Assembly (NCBI GenBank): GCA_903870275.1
Contig: CAIQCK010000068.1
Coordinates: 1 to 64,000 of the forward strand
Origin: an uncultured bacterium
GTDB taxonomy: Bacteria > Verrucomicrobiota > Verrucomicrobiia > CAIQCK01
DNA length: 64,000 nucleotides
Direction: 5' to 3'
Part shown: piece by piece, positions 35,895 to 44,665 of the stretch
Layout of the letters: the number at the start of each line of letters is the position of its first letter
Numbering within the stretch: the first letter of the stretch is position 1
Program-made: the position numbers and the translations under genes
Notes under the pieces: generated by a model
Told to the model about the DNA's origin: nothing
The model's input: only the letters and a program-made list of their open reading frames with translations
The model's database searches: none

Positions 35895-37061
35895 CTACGA
35901 AGCCGGCGTTGCGGGGCCGGCCGACAACCGCTGCTCGGCAACTCGCATGATTGAAGCCTTGAGGTTCGGATGAGCTTCAAGCAGGCGATGGAAGTCCGTC
36001 ACTTCGAGCGAGAGCAAATGACACTCGCTCAAGGCCGTCACCGTCGCCGTGCGGACCGTGTCGCGCAACAACGCCACCTCGCCGAAATAATTCCCCGCGC
36101 CCAGCCGGATCGGGTGGGGGTGCACATCCACCTCGACTTGGCCCTCCACGATGAAAAACATCGCATCCGCCGGCTCGCCGCGGCGCACCACGGCAAACCG
36201 GGCGGGAACCACCTGACGCTTGAGCAACCGCGCGATGTCGGCGATGCAGATGGCGTCCAGACTGGCGAACAACGGCACCTTGGCCACCGTTTGCCAGGTC
36301 ACCACGAAGTTGCGCTTGCGCAATTCGCTGGCAAATCCGCTGGCCAGGATGCCCACGGGCACCGCGAAGACGGCGATGCCGAGGATGATGGCCACTCCGC
36401 CAAACAGCTTGCCCAGCGGCGTGACGGGAACCATGTCGCCGTAACCCACGGTGGCAATGGTCACGATCGCCCACCACATCGAGTGCGGAATGCTGGCGAA
36501 CGCCACAGGCTGCGCCTGCCGTTCGAGCGCGAACATCACGCCCGATTCGAGCACCAGCAGCACCACCACGACCCAAAGTGTCGCCAGCAGCAGCCGGCTC
36601 TCGTTGCGAATCACCGCCGCGAACAAACTGAGCGCCGGTGTATAGCGGGCCAGTTTCAGCAGCCGCAACAGGCGCAGCACGCGCAACCAGTCGGGCGCAA
36701 TCGGCAACAGCAGATTGGCAAAGAATGGCAGGATCGCCACAAGATCCAGGATTCCCAAGGCTGAAGTGACATAGTTCAGCCGCGCTCCCCGCGAGCCGCT
36801 CCCGGCGGCCGTTCGGCCCTGCGGCGCAACCCAAAGTCGCAGCGCGTACTCCAGGGTCATGACCGTCACCGCGATGCGCTCCGTGAGTGTGAGAAGGACG
36901 TGCGTTCGGCCGGCAAGCGATGGGACCGTTTCCAGAATCACGGCGACCACCGTGGCCGCAACGACCGCCATCAGGAAAACTCGGGTCGCGGCACGCGTCA
37001 GCGGGTATGTCTTGCCCTCTTCGAGCACGTCATGGATTTGCGCGCGCCAAGTGTGAATCAT
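35895..37061 (-). CDS. Six-TM potassium channel with cyclic-nucleotide-binding domain
   Basis: The 388-residue protein has six transmembrane segments (about residues 27-240), an S4-like segment LRVLRLLRLLKLARY (126-140), and the selectivity filter TVGYGD (204-209). A C-terminal cNMP-binding domain (about 260-375) has VEVDVHPHPIRLGAGNYFGEVALLRDTVR(T)A, including the conserved F-G-E-x-A and R-T-A phosphate-binding cassette. The architecture matches MlotiK1-type bacterial CNG channels. Only a few Arg/Lys remain in S4, so voltage sensing may be weak. Expected in the inner membrane. Confidence 0.9.
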   Translation of the reverse strand: MIHTWRAQIHDVLEEGKTYPLTRAATRVFLMAVVAATVVAVILETVPSLAGRTHVLLTLTERIAVTVMTLEYALRLWVAPQGRTAAGSGSRGARLNYVTSALGILDLVAILPFFANLLLPIAPDWLRVLRLLRLLKLARYTPALSLFAAVIRNESRLLLATLWVVVVLLVLESGVMFALERQAQPVAFASIPHSMWWAIVTIATVGYGDMVPVTPLGKLFGGVAIILGIAVFAVPVGILASGFASELRKRNFVVTWQTVAKVPLFASLDAICIADIARLLKRQVVPARFAVVRRGEPADAMFFIVEGQVEVDVHPHPIRLGAGNYFGEVALLRDTVRTATVTALSECHLLSLEVTDFHRLLEAHPNLKASIMRVAEQRLSAGPATPAS

Positions 37062-37130
37062 GTTCCTCGATCCTCAATTAAATCATGCCAGATACGAGCC
37101 GTGGAAGACCAGTCTGCTTTGGCGGTAACC

Positions 37131-37835
37131 TCAGACCAGTGCGAGCAGCCCGCGCAAATCGCCCACGGTTCTCAAATCGGGACGCGACGGCCGGGCGTTG
37201 TCGCGGTTGAGCCACACCGCCTGCCAGCCGCAAGCCAGCGCGCCCTCGACGTTCGCCGGCAGATCGTCCACGAAAAGAATCCGCGCCCGCTCCACGCCGA
37301 GATCGCGTTCGGCGGCGGCGTAGATGCGCGGGTTGGGTTTGCAGCAGCCGACGACCGCCGAAAACGTCCACGACTGGAAGCAGTCGGCGAGGTCGAGCCG
37401 CTCGTAGAGTTGGATGGTGCTCGCCCAGCCGTCGGAGAGGACGCCGAGTTTCAGGCCGCGGCTGCGCAGCGCGTCGAGCACTTCGCGGACTTCGGGAAAC
37501 GGCTTCGCTGCCGACGAGCCTTCGAGCCGGTCGCGCAGCCGCCCTGCCAGTTCGGGCGATGCGGTCGCGGTGACACCGGCGAGCAGACGGCGGTAGTATT
37601 CCAAACGTTGTGCCGCGGCGGATTCCTCGGTGGTCGTGGCGCCGGCCTGGCTGGAAAGCCAGTCGAGCGCCTCGCACACGGCTTGAGCCACGCGCCTGTC
37701 ATTCGCGCCGCCCACGCCGAGTTCGCGCAACGCTTCGCGGACGGCGGCGGGTTCCAGAAATGCGTGGCGATGTTCCAGCAGGACACCGCCGGAGTCGAAC
37801 ACGACGGCGGCGGTGGTGGGAGTGGTGTTTTTCAT
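37131..37835 (-). CDS. HAD-superfamily hydrolase, subfamily IA
   Basis: The 234-residue protein shows HAD motifs: VVFDSGGVLLEH (motif I; the second Asp of DxD is Gly, as in several FDxGGV-type members), GVLSDGW (motif II), GCCKPNPRIY (motif III Lys) and ILFVDDLPANVEGA (motif IV). A helical cap lies between motifs I and II. The substrate is unknown; relatives are phosphatases or dehalogenases. It is followed on the same strand about 25 bp from the TatT-like gene. Confidence 0.85.
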   Translation of the reverse strand: MKNTTPTTAAVVFDSGGVLLEHRHAFLEPAAVREALRELGVGGANDRRVAQAVCEALDWLSSQAGATTTEESAAAQRLEYYRRLLAGVTATASPELAGRLRDRLEGSSAAKPFPEVREVLDALRSRGLKLGVLSDGWASTIQLYERLDLADCFQSWTFSAVVGCCKPNPRIYAAAERDLGVERARILFVDDLPANVEGALACGWQAVWLNRDNARPSRPDLRTVGDLRGLLALV

Positions 37836-37862
37836 GCGGCACGCCGCCGCCGATGCGACCGC

Positions 37863-38681
37863 TTATTGCAGCGGCATTTTTTTCTGCAACGTCCGCGCGT
37901 GCTCCTGCCACTCCGGCAGCTCGGCGGCCCAGTCGGGAGCAGGCTGCGCGGCAAGAACAAGGTTGAGTTGTTTGCGCGCGTCGCTGTATTTGTGGGCCTT
38001 GTCGTAAGCTTGGGCCAGCACGAGATGGTTTTCGGGATAGTCGGCGAAATCTTCGACAACGTCCTCCAGCAGTTCGATGGCCTGGTCCACGTCGCCCACG
38101 CTGGTCGGCCACGACGGCGCGCTCATATAAATCTGGCCCATGACGCGCCGCGCGCCGCCGTAATCCAGCTCGTCGTCGAGCTCGTTCGAGCGCTTGAGCG
38201 CGTTCAGCATCGGCTTGACCAGGCTCAGGCCGGTGGACTTGGAGGCGTCGGCGTGCATGGCGTAGTTGAGGCCGAGGTAGTAGTTGCCCTCGGCGCTTTG
38301 GGTGTCCACGAAAATGGCGTGTTTGGCGTATGTGATGCCGATGTCGGCCTGTTCAAGTTGTTTCTTCTCGTCCTTGGCGTGACCGGCGCGCTCGGCCATC
38401 CAGTAGGAGACGCGGGCCGCGCGCCAGAGCGCCTGTGTGTTGTGCGGCGCCACTTGCAGCGACTCGCGCAGCAAGTCCAGCGCCTTCTCGGCTTTGGCTG
38501 GATCGGCGCGCAACGCCCACATCTTGTCGGCCTCGATAATCTTCTGGTCGGCTTTTCGGATTTCATCGTCGGTCAGAATGCGGTCTGGACCCAGCCGGCC
38601 CAGGTGAATCTGGGCCGGAAAACAACCGGCGGTCAACGCGCCAACGGCGGCGAGTGTCGGGAGAAGAACGCGGTGGGTCAT
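37863..38681 (-). CDS. TatT-like TPR lipoprotein
   Basis: The 272-residue protein has a lipoprotein signal with lipobox LTAGC (Cys at about residue 20). The rest is helical TPR-like repeats: DLLRESLQVAPHNTQALWRAARVSYW, YAKHAIFVDTQSAEGNYYLG, IELLEDVVEDFADYPENHLVLAQAY. The pattern fits the TatT component family (periplasmic TPR lipoprotein associated with TRAP transporters). Here it is paired, 14 bp apart, with a PhnD-like binding protein rather than TRAP membrane subunits. No TRAP permease is in the window. Confidence 0.75.
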   Translation of the reverse strand: MTHRVLLPTLAAVGALTAGCFPAQIHLGRLGPDRILTDDEIRKADQKIIEADKMWALRADPAKAEKALDLLRESLQVAPHNTQALWRAARVSYWMAERAGHAKDEKKQLEQADIGITYAKHAIFVDTQSAEGNYYLGLNYAMHADASKSTGLSLVKPMLNALKRSNELDDELDYGGARRVMGQIYMSAPSWPTSVGDVDQAIELLEDVVEDFADYPENHLVLAQAYDKAHKYSDARKQLNLVLAAQPAPDWAAELPEWQEHARTLQKKMPLQ

Positions 38682-38695
38682 GTCGATGTCCGGGT

Positions 38696-39526
38696 TTATT
38701 CGCCGTAAAGTTTCCGCACGGCGTCATAGGCGGATGCGTCGGGCGCGGTGAAACAGTCGAGTGTCATCGTCTTCAGGATTTCCTTCGCCGCCGCGTCGTT
38801 GCCCATGCCGAGCAGCGCCTTCTTGATCGCGGCGACGTCCGCGTCGGCCGCCACACCTTCCAGAAAAACCATCGGCGGCGTCGGCAATTCCGGGGAGCGA
38901 TGCACGAGCTTCAGCGCCTGGCCCTCCGGCAGTTCATTCTTCGCGTTATACTGCTGCTGGTCGAGCAGCACCAGATCGGCCTTCTTTTCCTCGCCGCCCA
39001 CGGCTTTGATGGCGCGCAAACCGCTGTGGACTTCCTTGAGTTTGAAGAACGCCTCGACGTCCTGGCCGCCGAGCACGACGCGGCTGATGAACGTTTTGTC
39101 GTAGAGTTGATTGCTGGTGAGCTTCAATCCCTTCGCCGCCTGGAGATTGGCGGGACCATCCTGGCGGCCGAGGATGTAGTAGCCGTCGGTTTTGCGGCCG
39201 GCGGGCAGTGTTTGCGCGAGCAGCTTCATCTTTAACTTCGCGGCCTGCGACAGATACACCGGCAGGCCGACGATGATGAATCCGGGCTTGTTCTTCTCGA
39301 TGGCGGCGAGGCCGGTTTGAAGATCGTTCTCATACACGACGTTCAGCGCGTCCGCCGGCAAGCCTGCGGCCTTCGCCAGATACGCGCCGAAGTCGCTCAT
39401 GATGGCTTTCGCATCCTCGGGCGACCCGGGCGCGCCGGGATAGAAGACCATCATGTCGCGCGGCCCGGCTAAAGCGGCGACGGTGCAAAGGATTACGGCT
39501 CCAAGGACGATATTTCGACAATTCAT
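38696..39526 (-). CDS. PhnD-like periplasmic substrate-binding protein
   Basis: The 276-residue protein has a signal peptide (about residues 1-20, ending AALAG) and the fold pattern of phosphate/phosphonate-type binding proteins: a first lobe with DFGAYLAKAAGLPADAL and a hinge region with LGGQDVEAFFKLKEVHSGLRAIKAV and ADLVLLDQQQY. The start at 39526 gives the signal peptide; longer frames do not. It is cotranscribed with the TatT-like gene and divergent from a large RND exporter. Its ligand is unknown. Confidence 0.7.
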   Translation of the reverse strand: MNCRNIVLGAVILCTVAALAGPRDMMVFYPGAPGSPEDAKAIMSDFGAYLAKAAGLPADALNVVYENDLQTGLAAIEKNKPGFIIVGLPVYLSQAAKLKMKLLAQTLPAGRKTDGYYILGRQDGPANLQAAKGLKLTSNQLYDKTFISRVVLGGQDVEAFFKLKEVHSGLRAIKAVGGEEKKADLVLLDQQQYNAKNELPEGQALKLVHRSPELPTPPMVFLEGVAADADVAAIKKALLGMGNDAAAKEILKTMTLDCFTAPDASAYDAVRKLYGE

Positions 39527-39538
39527 AACGAATCCGGC

Positions 39539-39567
39539 TTGCGGCGAAATTGACCGGGCACTATAAC
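39539..39567 (+). promoter_or_regulatory. Candidate promoter of the RND exporter gene
   Basis: TTGCGG at 39539-39544, 17-bp spacer, TATAAC at 39562-39567. It points towards the RND gene 70 bp downstream. Its -10 box overlaps that of the divergent promoter. Confidence 0.45.
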
Positions 39568-39588
39568 GGCCAAGCCTTTTTGCGTCAA
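39560..39588 (-). promoter_or_regulatory. Candidate promoter of the PhnD-like/TatT-like operon
   Basis: Read on the minus strand: TTGACG (39583-39588), 17-bp spacer, TATAGT (39560-39565), a good sigma70 match. Transcription would start about 25 bp upstream of the PhnD-like ATG. Confidence 0.6.
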
Positions 39589-39637
39589 CCGAAGCTTCCA
39601 TACTGTCGCTTGGACGTGACGCGAGGCGGAGATCATC

Positions 39638-42493
39638 ATGACTGAACATCATCAAAGTTCGGTGTCCGCGTTTTTCAGGGACAAGGGTCTGACCCGGCTG
39701 GCCGCTCTGGTCCTGAACTGGCCGGGCGCCGTGCTGGGTGTCGCCGTTGTGCTCATCGGCGCGAGCTGCTGGCTCATCGCCGCGCGGATGGAGATAAAGA
39801 CCGCCCACAGCGACCTGATCTCCGACAAGGACCGCAGTGCCGTGCAGTTTCAGGAGTTGATGGAGGAATTCGGCACGCCTTACGTCCTCATTGGCGTGCT
39901 GGAGTGCGAACCGGCGCAGTTCAAGGCGCGCCGCGAGCTGGCCGAGCAGATGAAACGCGAACTGGAGGCAGTCCGCGTGCCGGCGTCGTCGCTGGACCTC
40001 GGCGTGGCGGTCGCGCCGGGCGCGATGACCAATCTCGTGAAGGGCGCCGATTTCCGGCTCGACATGAGTTCGCTGAAGGGTCGCGAGCTTTACCTCGCTT
40101 CCACCAACGATCTCGCCGACATCCGTCGAACGCTGGAGCAGGAGGCGCCGTGGCTGCGCAAACTCAGCGCCGCGCCGACGCTGGAGGGATTTTTTCACAT
40201 GGCCGACGAACGGTTTGCCGCCGAGCAAAAGCGCGGCAAAGTCGGCAGCGACGCCGAAGCGGTGCAGGGACTGGAGATGTTCGCTCAGCTCTTCGACCGG
40301 ATGCGGCAGGCCGCGAACGATTCAGCGTGGCAGCCTCCGGAAGGATCGTTCTGGGAGGAAATGTTCACGCCGCCGTCGGCCGGCGGCATGTGCGCCGAGC
40401 TGCGCGAAGGTTATTTCACCAGCTATGACGGGCGGTTGATGTTCATGTTTGTCCAGCCGACGAGCAACAGCCGCAAGGTGGACGTGCTCCGCCAGATCGT
40501 GGACGGAACCCGCTCCGCGTTTCTCAAGGTCCAGAAAACCCAGCCGGCGTTTGGCGGTATCAAACTCGCGATGACCGGCGAGCCGGCCGACGCCGTGAGC
40601 GAAGCCGACTCCACCAGCCGCGACATGCAGTTCTTCGGCGCGGTTTCGCTGGTCGGCGTCAGCGTGCTGCTGATGTTCGGCTTCCGCGGTTTCCGGTTTC
40701 CGTTGATGCTCGTGGCGTCGCTCGGCGCCGGCATGGCGTGGACGTTCGGGCTGACGACGCTGATCATCGGCCACCTCAACCTGCTCTCGCAAGTGGTGCC
40801 GATCATCCTCATCGGCCTCGGCATGGACTTTGGCATTCACTTGCTGGCGCGCTATCGCGAACAACGCCGCCGCGGCAGCAGCCGGCCGGAGGCGTTGCGC
40901 GAGGCGATTGTCGAGAACGGCATGAGCATTATCATGAGCGCCGTCACGACGGCGGTGGCGTTCTTCTCGATCTCGGTGGACAATTTCAAAGGCTTCGTCG
41001 AGATGGGCCTCATCGCCGGCATGGGCGTGATGTGCTGTCTGGCGGCGATGATGGTGGTTCTGCCGGCACTGCTGGCGCTGCAGCGCAAGTTCCATCCCGA
41101 GCGCGACACCGCGCTGCATCCAGCCTCTGTGCCCGCGGGCGTGGACGCGGCTGAGCCGGTGCACCCGCCGTTCGTCGAAAAATTTTTCCGCTATCCGTGG
41201 TGGATTCTTGCCGTGGGCGCCGTCGTCACTGCGGCGCTGCTGACCTCGACTGTCCGCAACTGGGAGCGAATCAGCTTCGACTACAAGCTTTCCAACCTCT
41301 CCGCCCCCGGCACCGAGTCGGTTGTCTATGAAGCGCGGATGATGAAGGAGAGCGACTTCACCGCCGACACCGTCTCGCTGATCTGCAAGGACATGAAGCA
41401 AGCCGGGGAAATCACGCGCCGCGCGCAGGCGTTGCCGGGCGTCAAGAAGATCGAATCGCTTCACAGCCGGTTCCTGGGCGACGCCGTTGGGAAACAGGCC
41501 ATCCTCGCCGGCATCGCTCCGTTGCTGACGGGCGTGTTTGACACGCCCCCGCCTTCGCAGCCGGTGGCGCCGGCGCAACTTGCCGCCGTCGTCGGCAAAC
41601 TCGCCGAACGGCTCGACAATTATCAGGAAATGGCCCTCGATGGCGGCCAGAAGGCGCTGGTCAAACCGATTGGGCTTGCGCTTGCCGCCGCGAAAAAATT
41701 CCAGGCCATGCTCCAGGATGGCGACGCCAACCTTGCCGCGCGGCTCGGCAAGTTTCAGGATTATTTCATCGGCGACCTTGCACGGCAGATGGCGCGGTTC
41801 CGCGCCGGCATCCAGGCCGGCCCGATCACGTTGGAGACGCTGCCGAAGGATTTGCGCGACCAGTTCATCGGCAAGACCGGCAAGGTGCAGGTGCTCGTGT
41901 ATCCGAAAGGCGAGCTGTGGAACCGCCCGGCGCTGACGAAATTCCTGACCGAGTGCCGGAGCCTCGGCGTGCCCGTCACCGGCCCGCCGGTCGAGTTTTA
42001 TGAAATGACCAAGGTGATGCGCGAAGGCTTCGACAAGGCGGCGATTTACGCATGCGTGGCGGTCTATCTGCTGCTGCTCCTGGATTTCCGCCGGTTCAAG
42101 GCGGCCACGCTGACGATGGTGCCCGACCTGCTCGGCACGGTCTGGATGGTCGGTCTCATGGGCTTGTGCGGCCTGAGCTTCAACCCCGCCAACCTCATGG
42201 TGCTGCCGCTCATCATCGGCATCGGGCTGGCCAACGGCGTCCACGTCATGCACCGGTTCCGAGAGGCGCGCGACGCCGACATCTCCCACCTTGTCTGGCA
42301 CACCGGCCTCGCCGTCATGCTCGGCTCGCTGGTCACGGTCGTCGGCTTCGGCTGTCTCGGTCTGGCGCACAACCTCGGCATCGCCTCCATCGGCAAAGCC
42401 CTCACGCTCGGCGTCGGCGCGCGCATCTTCACCAGCATCGTCATCCTCCCCGCCATGCTCGTCATCGTCCAGCGGCGAAAGTGGAAGGTGTAA
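39638..42493 (+). CDS. RND-superfamily exporter, MMPL/HpnN type
   Basis: The 951-residue protein has the duplicated RND plan: TM1 (about residues 25-45), a periplasmic loop, a six-helix sterol-sensing-like domain (about 325-480) with VVPIILIGLGMDFGIHLL and VTTAVAFFS, a second loop and a second helix set (about 800-945) with LPLIIGIGLANGVHVMHRF and VTVVGFGCLGLA. The conserved GxGxDxxxH motif in helix 4 is kept in the first half (GLGMDFGIH) and altered in the second (GIGLANGVH). HpnN/MMPL proteins move hopanoids or other lipids. GGAG precedes the ATG. With the divergent TatT-like and PhnD-like genes it may form an envelope-lipid module, by inference. Confidence 0.85.
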   Translation: MTEHHQSSVSAFFRDKGLTRLAALVLNWPGAVLGVAVVLIGASCWLIAARMEIKTAHSDLISDKDRSAVQFQELMEEFGTPYVLIGVLECEPAQFKARRELAEQMKRELEAVRVPASSLDLGVAVAPGAMTNLVKGADFRLDMSSLKGRELYLASTNDLADIRRTLEQEAPWLRKLSAAPTLEGFFHMADERFAAEQKRGKVGSDAEAVQGLEMFAQLFDRMRQAANDSAWQPPEGSFWEEMFTPPSAGGMCAELREGYFTSYDGRLMFMFVQPTSNSRKVDVLRQIVDGTRSAFLKVQKTQPAFGGIKLAMTGEPADAVSEADSTSRDMQFFGAVSLVGVSVLLMFGFRGFRFPLMLVASLGAGMAWTFGLTTLIIGHLNLLSQVVPIILIGLGMDFGIHLLARYREQRRRGSSRPEALREAIVENGMSIIMSAVTTAVAFFSISVDNFKGFVEMGLIAGMGVMCCLAAMMVVLPALLALQRKFHPERDTALHPASVPAGVDAAEPVHPPFVEKFFRYPWWILAVGAVVTAALLTSTVRNWERISFDYKLSNLSAPGTESVVYEARMMKESDFTADTVSLICKDMKQAGEITRRAQALPGVKKIESLHSRFLGDAVGKQAILAGIAPLLTGVFDTPPPSQPVAPAQLAAVVGKLAERLDNYQEMALDGGQKALVKPIGLALAAAKKFQAMLQDGDANLAARLGKFQDYFIGDLARQMARFRAGIQAGPITLETLPKDLRDQFIGKTGKVQVLVYPKGELWNRPALTKFLTECRSLGVPVTGPPVEFYEMTKVMREGFDKAAIYACVAVYLLLLLDFRRFKAATLTMVPDLLGTVWMVGLMGLCGLSFNPANLMVLPLIIGIGLANGVHVMHRFREARDADISHLVWHTGLAVMLGSLVTVVGFGCLGLAHNLGIASIGKALTLGVGARIFTSIVILPAMLVIVQRRKWKV

Positions 42494-42533
42494 TTTCTCC
42501 GCGGCGTCCTGCGGCGAACGTCCCCCGCGTTAA

Positions 42534-44663
42534 TCAACGGCCGGCGGCGCCAACCGTGTCGGTCGGTCCGTTGAACTCCGGCCCGCCGGCGGCGACGTAG
42601 CCGTGGCTCGCGCCGTTCCTGTCCGTGCTGACCCAAAACGCGTAAAGCTGGCCGCGCGTGAGATGGAAACGGAGTTTTACTTTGCGACCGCTGACTTGCG
42701 AGAGATCGTCCGAACCTTTCCACTCGATGCACTGACGCGTGCTGTTGCCGGCGGCGGGTGCGCAGTTCTCCGCGGTGAACGGCGCGATGACGTTACCGCT
42801 TTCGTCGAGCACTTCGGCACGCAGTTCGCCTTGCGGCGCGTCGAAATTCACGAAGAGATGCCTGCCTTTGAACGTGACGGTGCGCGTCACCAGCGTGCGG
42901 CTATATTCACCGGCGTCCATGGAGGCAAATCCATCGCGGCGCAGGAACGCCACGCCGGTCGCGCCGCCGGCATAGACGCCGCCGCCGAGTTTCGGGCTGA
43001 TCCCTGAAAACGCGCCGTAGTAGAAGCAGAGCTTGTCGCCGACGATGGTGCAGACGGTCGCGGCGCTGTGCAGATAGGCGCGGTCCCAGTCGCCTTCCTT
43101 GCGCGTGCAGGCGAGAAACGGCGTGCGGTCGGGCCGGTGCCAGTTGAAACCGTCGCGGCTGTAGGCCAGTTCCAGGTCGGTGAGCTTCGGTCGTTTCAGT
43201 TTGGCGCAGATCTCGTTTGCCGGCCCGCGATGGATGGCGAAGACGCCAAGCATCAGGCTCTCGTAACCGATGGCGTCGAGGTTGTAGAGCTGCGTGCGGT
43301 CGCCGACCTGCGGGTCGGGCAGGTCGAGATCGTCCGCGCCGGCCCAGTGAAACAACTCCTCCGGCTTCCATGCCGCGCCTTTGACGAAATCGTCACACTC
43401 GCGGTAGCCGCGCGTGCGTCCATCGCGTCCGGTGCGCACGCTGTAAATCCATTTCCTGCGGAACGGGTTGTAGGAAATGCTCGTGTTGTCGCCGACCGTC
43501 GTCGTCCGCGTTGGTCCCGCCCAATGCACACCATCGGGCGACGTCCAAATCTGGCCGCCGAACGTTTCCTCAGGCCGCTCGTAGAGGAACATCTTGAACC
43601 GCTGCGCCGGGTCGGTTGTGAAATGATCGAGCCACACACCGCAGCCGTCGCGCCGGCCGTGGCCTTCCGGCGGCAGCACGCGGTTGGTGCCCTTGACGAC
43701 ATCGAGCGGCGGCCGCTCCCAGTGCAACCCGTCCTTGCTGGTGGCGAGCGCGGTGCCGTCGAACCAGCCGGCGTGATACCACATCTTGAAAAGCCGGTCC
43801 TTCGGGTCGAACCACACGCCATCTTGGAACACGACGGCGGCTGGCGCGCGGCCGTTGTTGAGTTCCAGCGGCGTCTCCGGCTTCAGCACGGGATTTCCAG
43901 CGTATTTCTCCGGGTAATGAAACGTCCGCTTCAAGTCGGTCTTCTCGATCAAAAAATCGTCCACGAACAATTGCCGCCCCACATCAATCGGGATGACCGC
44001 CGGCGGATACGCCAGCCACGGCGCCGTTCGCGGCGTGCGGTCTTTCGGGTTCGCGACGCGCGGCGGCCACTGTTTGGGCAACCGGATGCCGTTGTAAAGC
44101 AACTCGCCGTCTTCGTCGGCCAGAGAGGGATCGCGGTCGCTGAACACAATGTGATCCACCGTGATGTGCCCCCAACGGCCGCTCTCGTGGTCCACGATTT
44201 CCAGGCGCGCGCTCTTGCCGGCAAACCCGCTCACGTCCCACGATGCCGGCGCAAGCTTCTCGCTGCCGCCGGGCGTGGTGTGCGTCCCGGTGGCGGAGCG
44301 CACGACCTTGCCGTCCACAATGAGATTGATGCACGTCCTGCCCTCGTAGCCTCCGCCGCCGATGAAGAACGTGATAAACTTGCGACTGATGGTGAACTCC
44401 GGCGATGTCAGTGTGCCGGTGGATTGGTCGCCGCCAAGCATGCTGTTCACCAAACCGTGCCCCAGGTAGCCGATCACCTGTTTTTGGTGCGGCAAGGTTC
44501 CCTGCGCCGGCCCGGAGCCGAACGCCTCGCCGGTGGTTTTCCAATCGCCGTAATCCCTGCCTTCGAAGTCGGCGAAAACAATGTCGTCGGCCGCGCGACC
44601 CGTTGCCGCAAACGCCGCGGCCAGCACGCAAGCGATGAGCGGACTCAAGATTGAACGGTTCAT
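42534..44663 (-). CDS. Secreted GH32/GH43-like glycosidase
   Basis: The 709-residue protein has a signal peptide (about residues 1-24), then the accessory module seen in levanase-type GH32 proteins: FADFEGRDYGDWKTTGEAFG, GHGLVNSMLGGDQSTGTL, TFFIGGGGYEGRTCINLIVDG and RWGHITVDHIVFSD. A five-bladed propeller-like region (about 215-560) follows with repeated D-G-x-x-W blocks such as SKDGLHWERP, SPDGVHWAGP and YSRDGFNWHRP. A beta-sandwich C-terminus ends it. The catalytic triad cannot be assigned with confidence. The ATG lies 2 bp beyond the stop of the preceding clan GH-A gene, so they are translationally coupled. Confidence 0.75.
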   Translation of the reverse strand: MNRSILSPLIACVLAAAFAATGRAADDIVFADFEGRDYGDWKTTGEAFGSGPAQGTLPHQKQVIGYLGHGLVNSMLGGDQSTGTLTSPEFTISRKFITFFIGGGGYEGRTCINLIVDGKVVRSATGTHTTPGGSEKLAPASWDVSGFAGKSARLEIVDHESGRWGHITVDHIVFSDRDPSLADEDGELLYNGIRLPKQWPPRVANPKDRTPRTAPWLAYPPAVIPIDVGRQLFVDDFLIEKTDLKRTFHYPEKYAGNPVLKPETPLELNNGRAPAAVVFQDGVWFDPKDRLFKMWYHAGWFDGTALATSKDGLHWERPPLDVVKGTNRVLPPEGHGRRDGCGVWLDHFTTDPAQRFKMFLYERPEETFGGQIWTSPDGVHWAGPTRTTTVGDNTSISYNPFRRKWIYSVRTGRDGRTRGYRECDDFVKGAAWKPEELFHWAGADDLDLPDPQVGDRTQLYNLDAIGYESLMLGVFAIHRGPANEICAKLKRPKLTDLELAYSRDGFNWHRPDRTPFLACTRKEGDWDRAYLHSAATVCTIVGDKLCFYYGAFSGISPKLGGGVYAGGATGVAFLRRDGFASMDAGEYSRTLVTRTVTFKGRHLFVNFDAPQGELRAEVLDESGNVIAPFTAENCAPAAGNSTRQCIEWKGSDDLSQVSGRKVKLRFHLTRGQLYAFWVSTDRNGASHGYVAAGGPEFNGPTDTVGAAGR

Positions 44664-44665
44664 GA

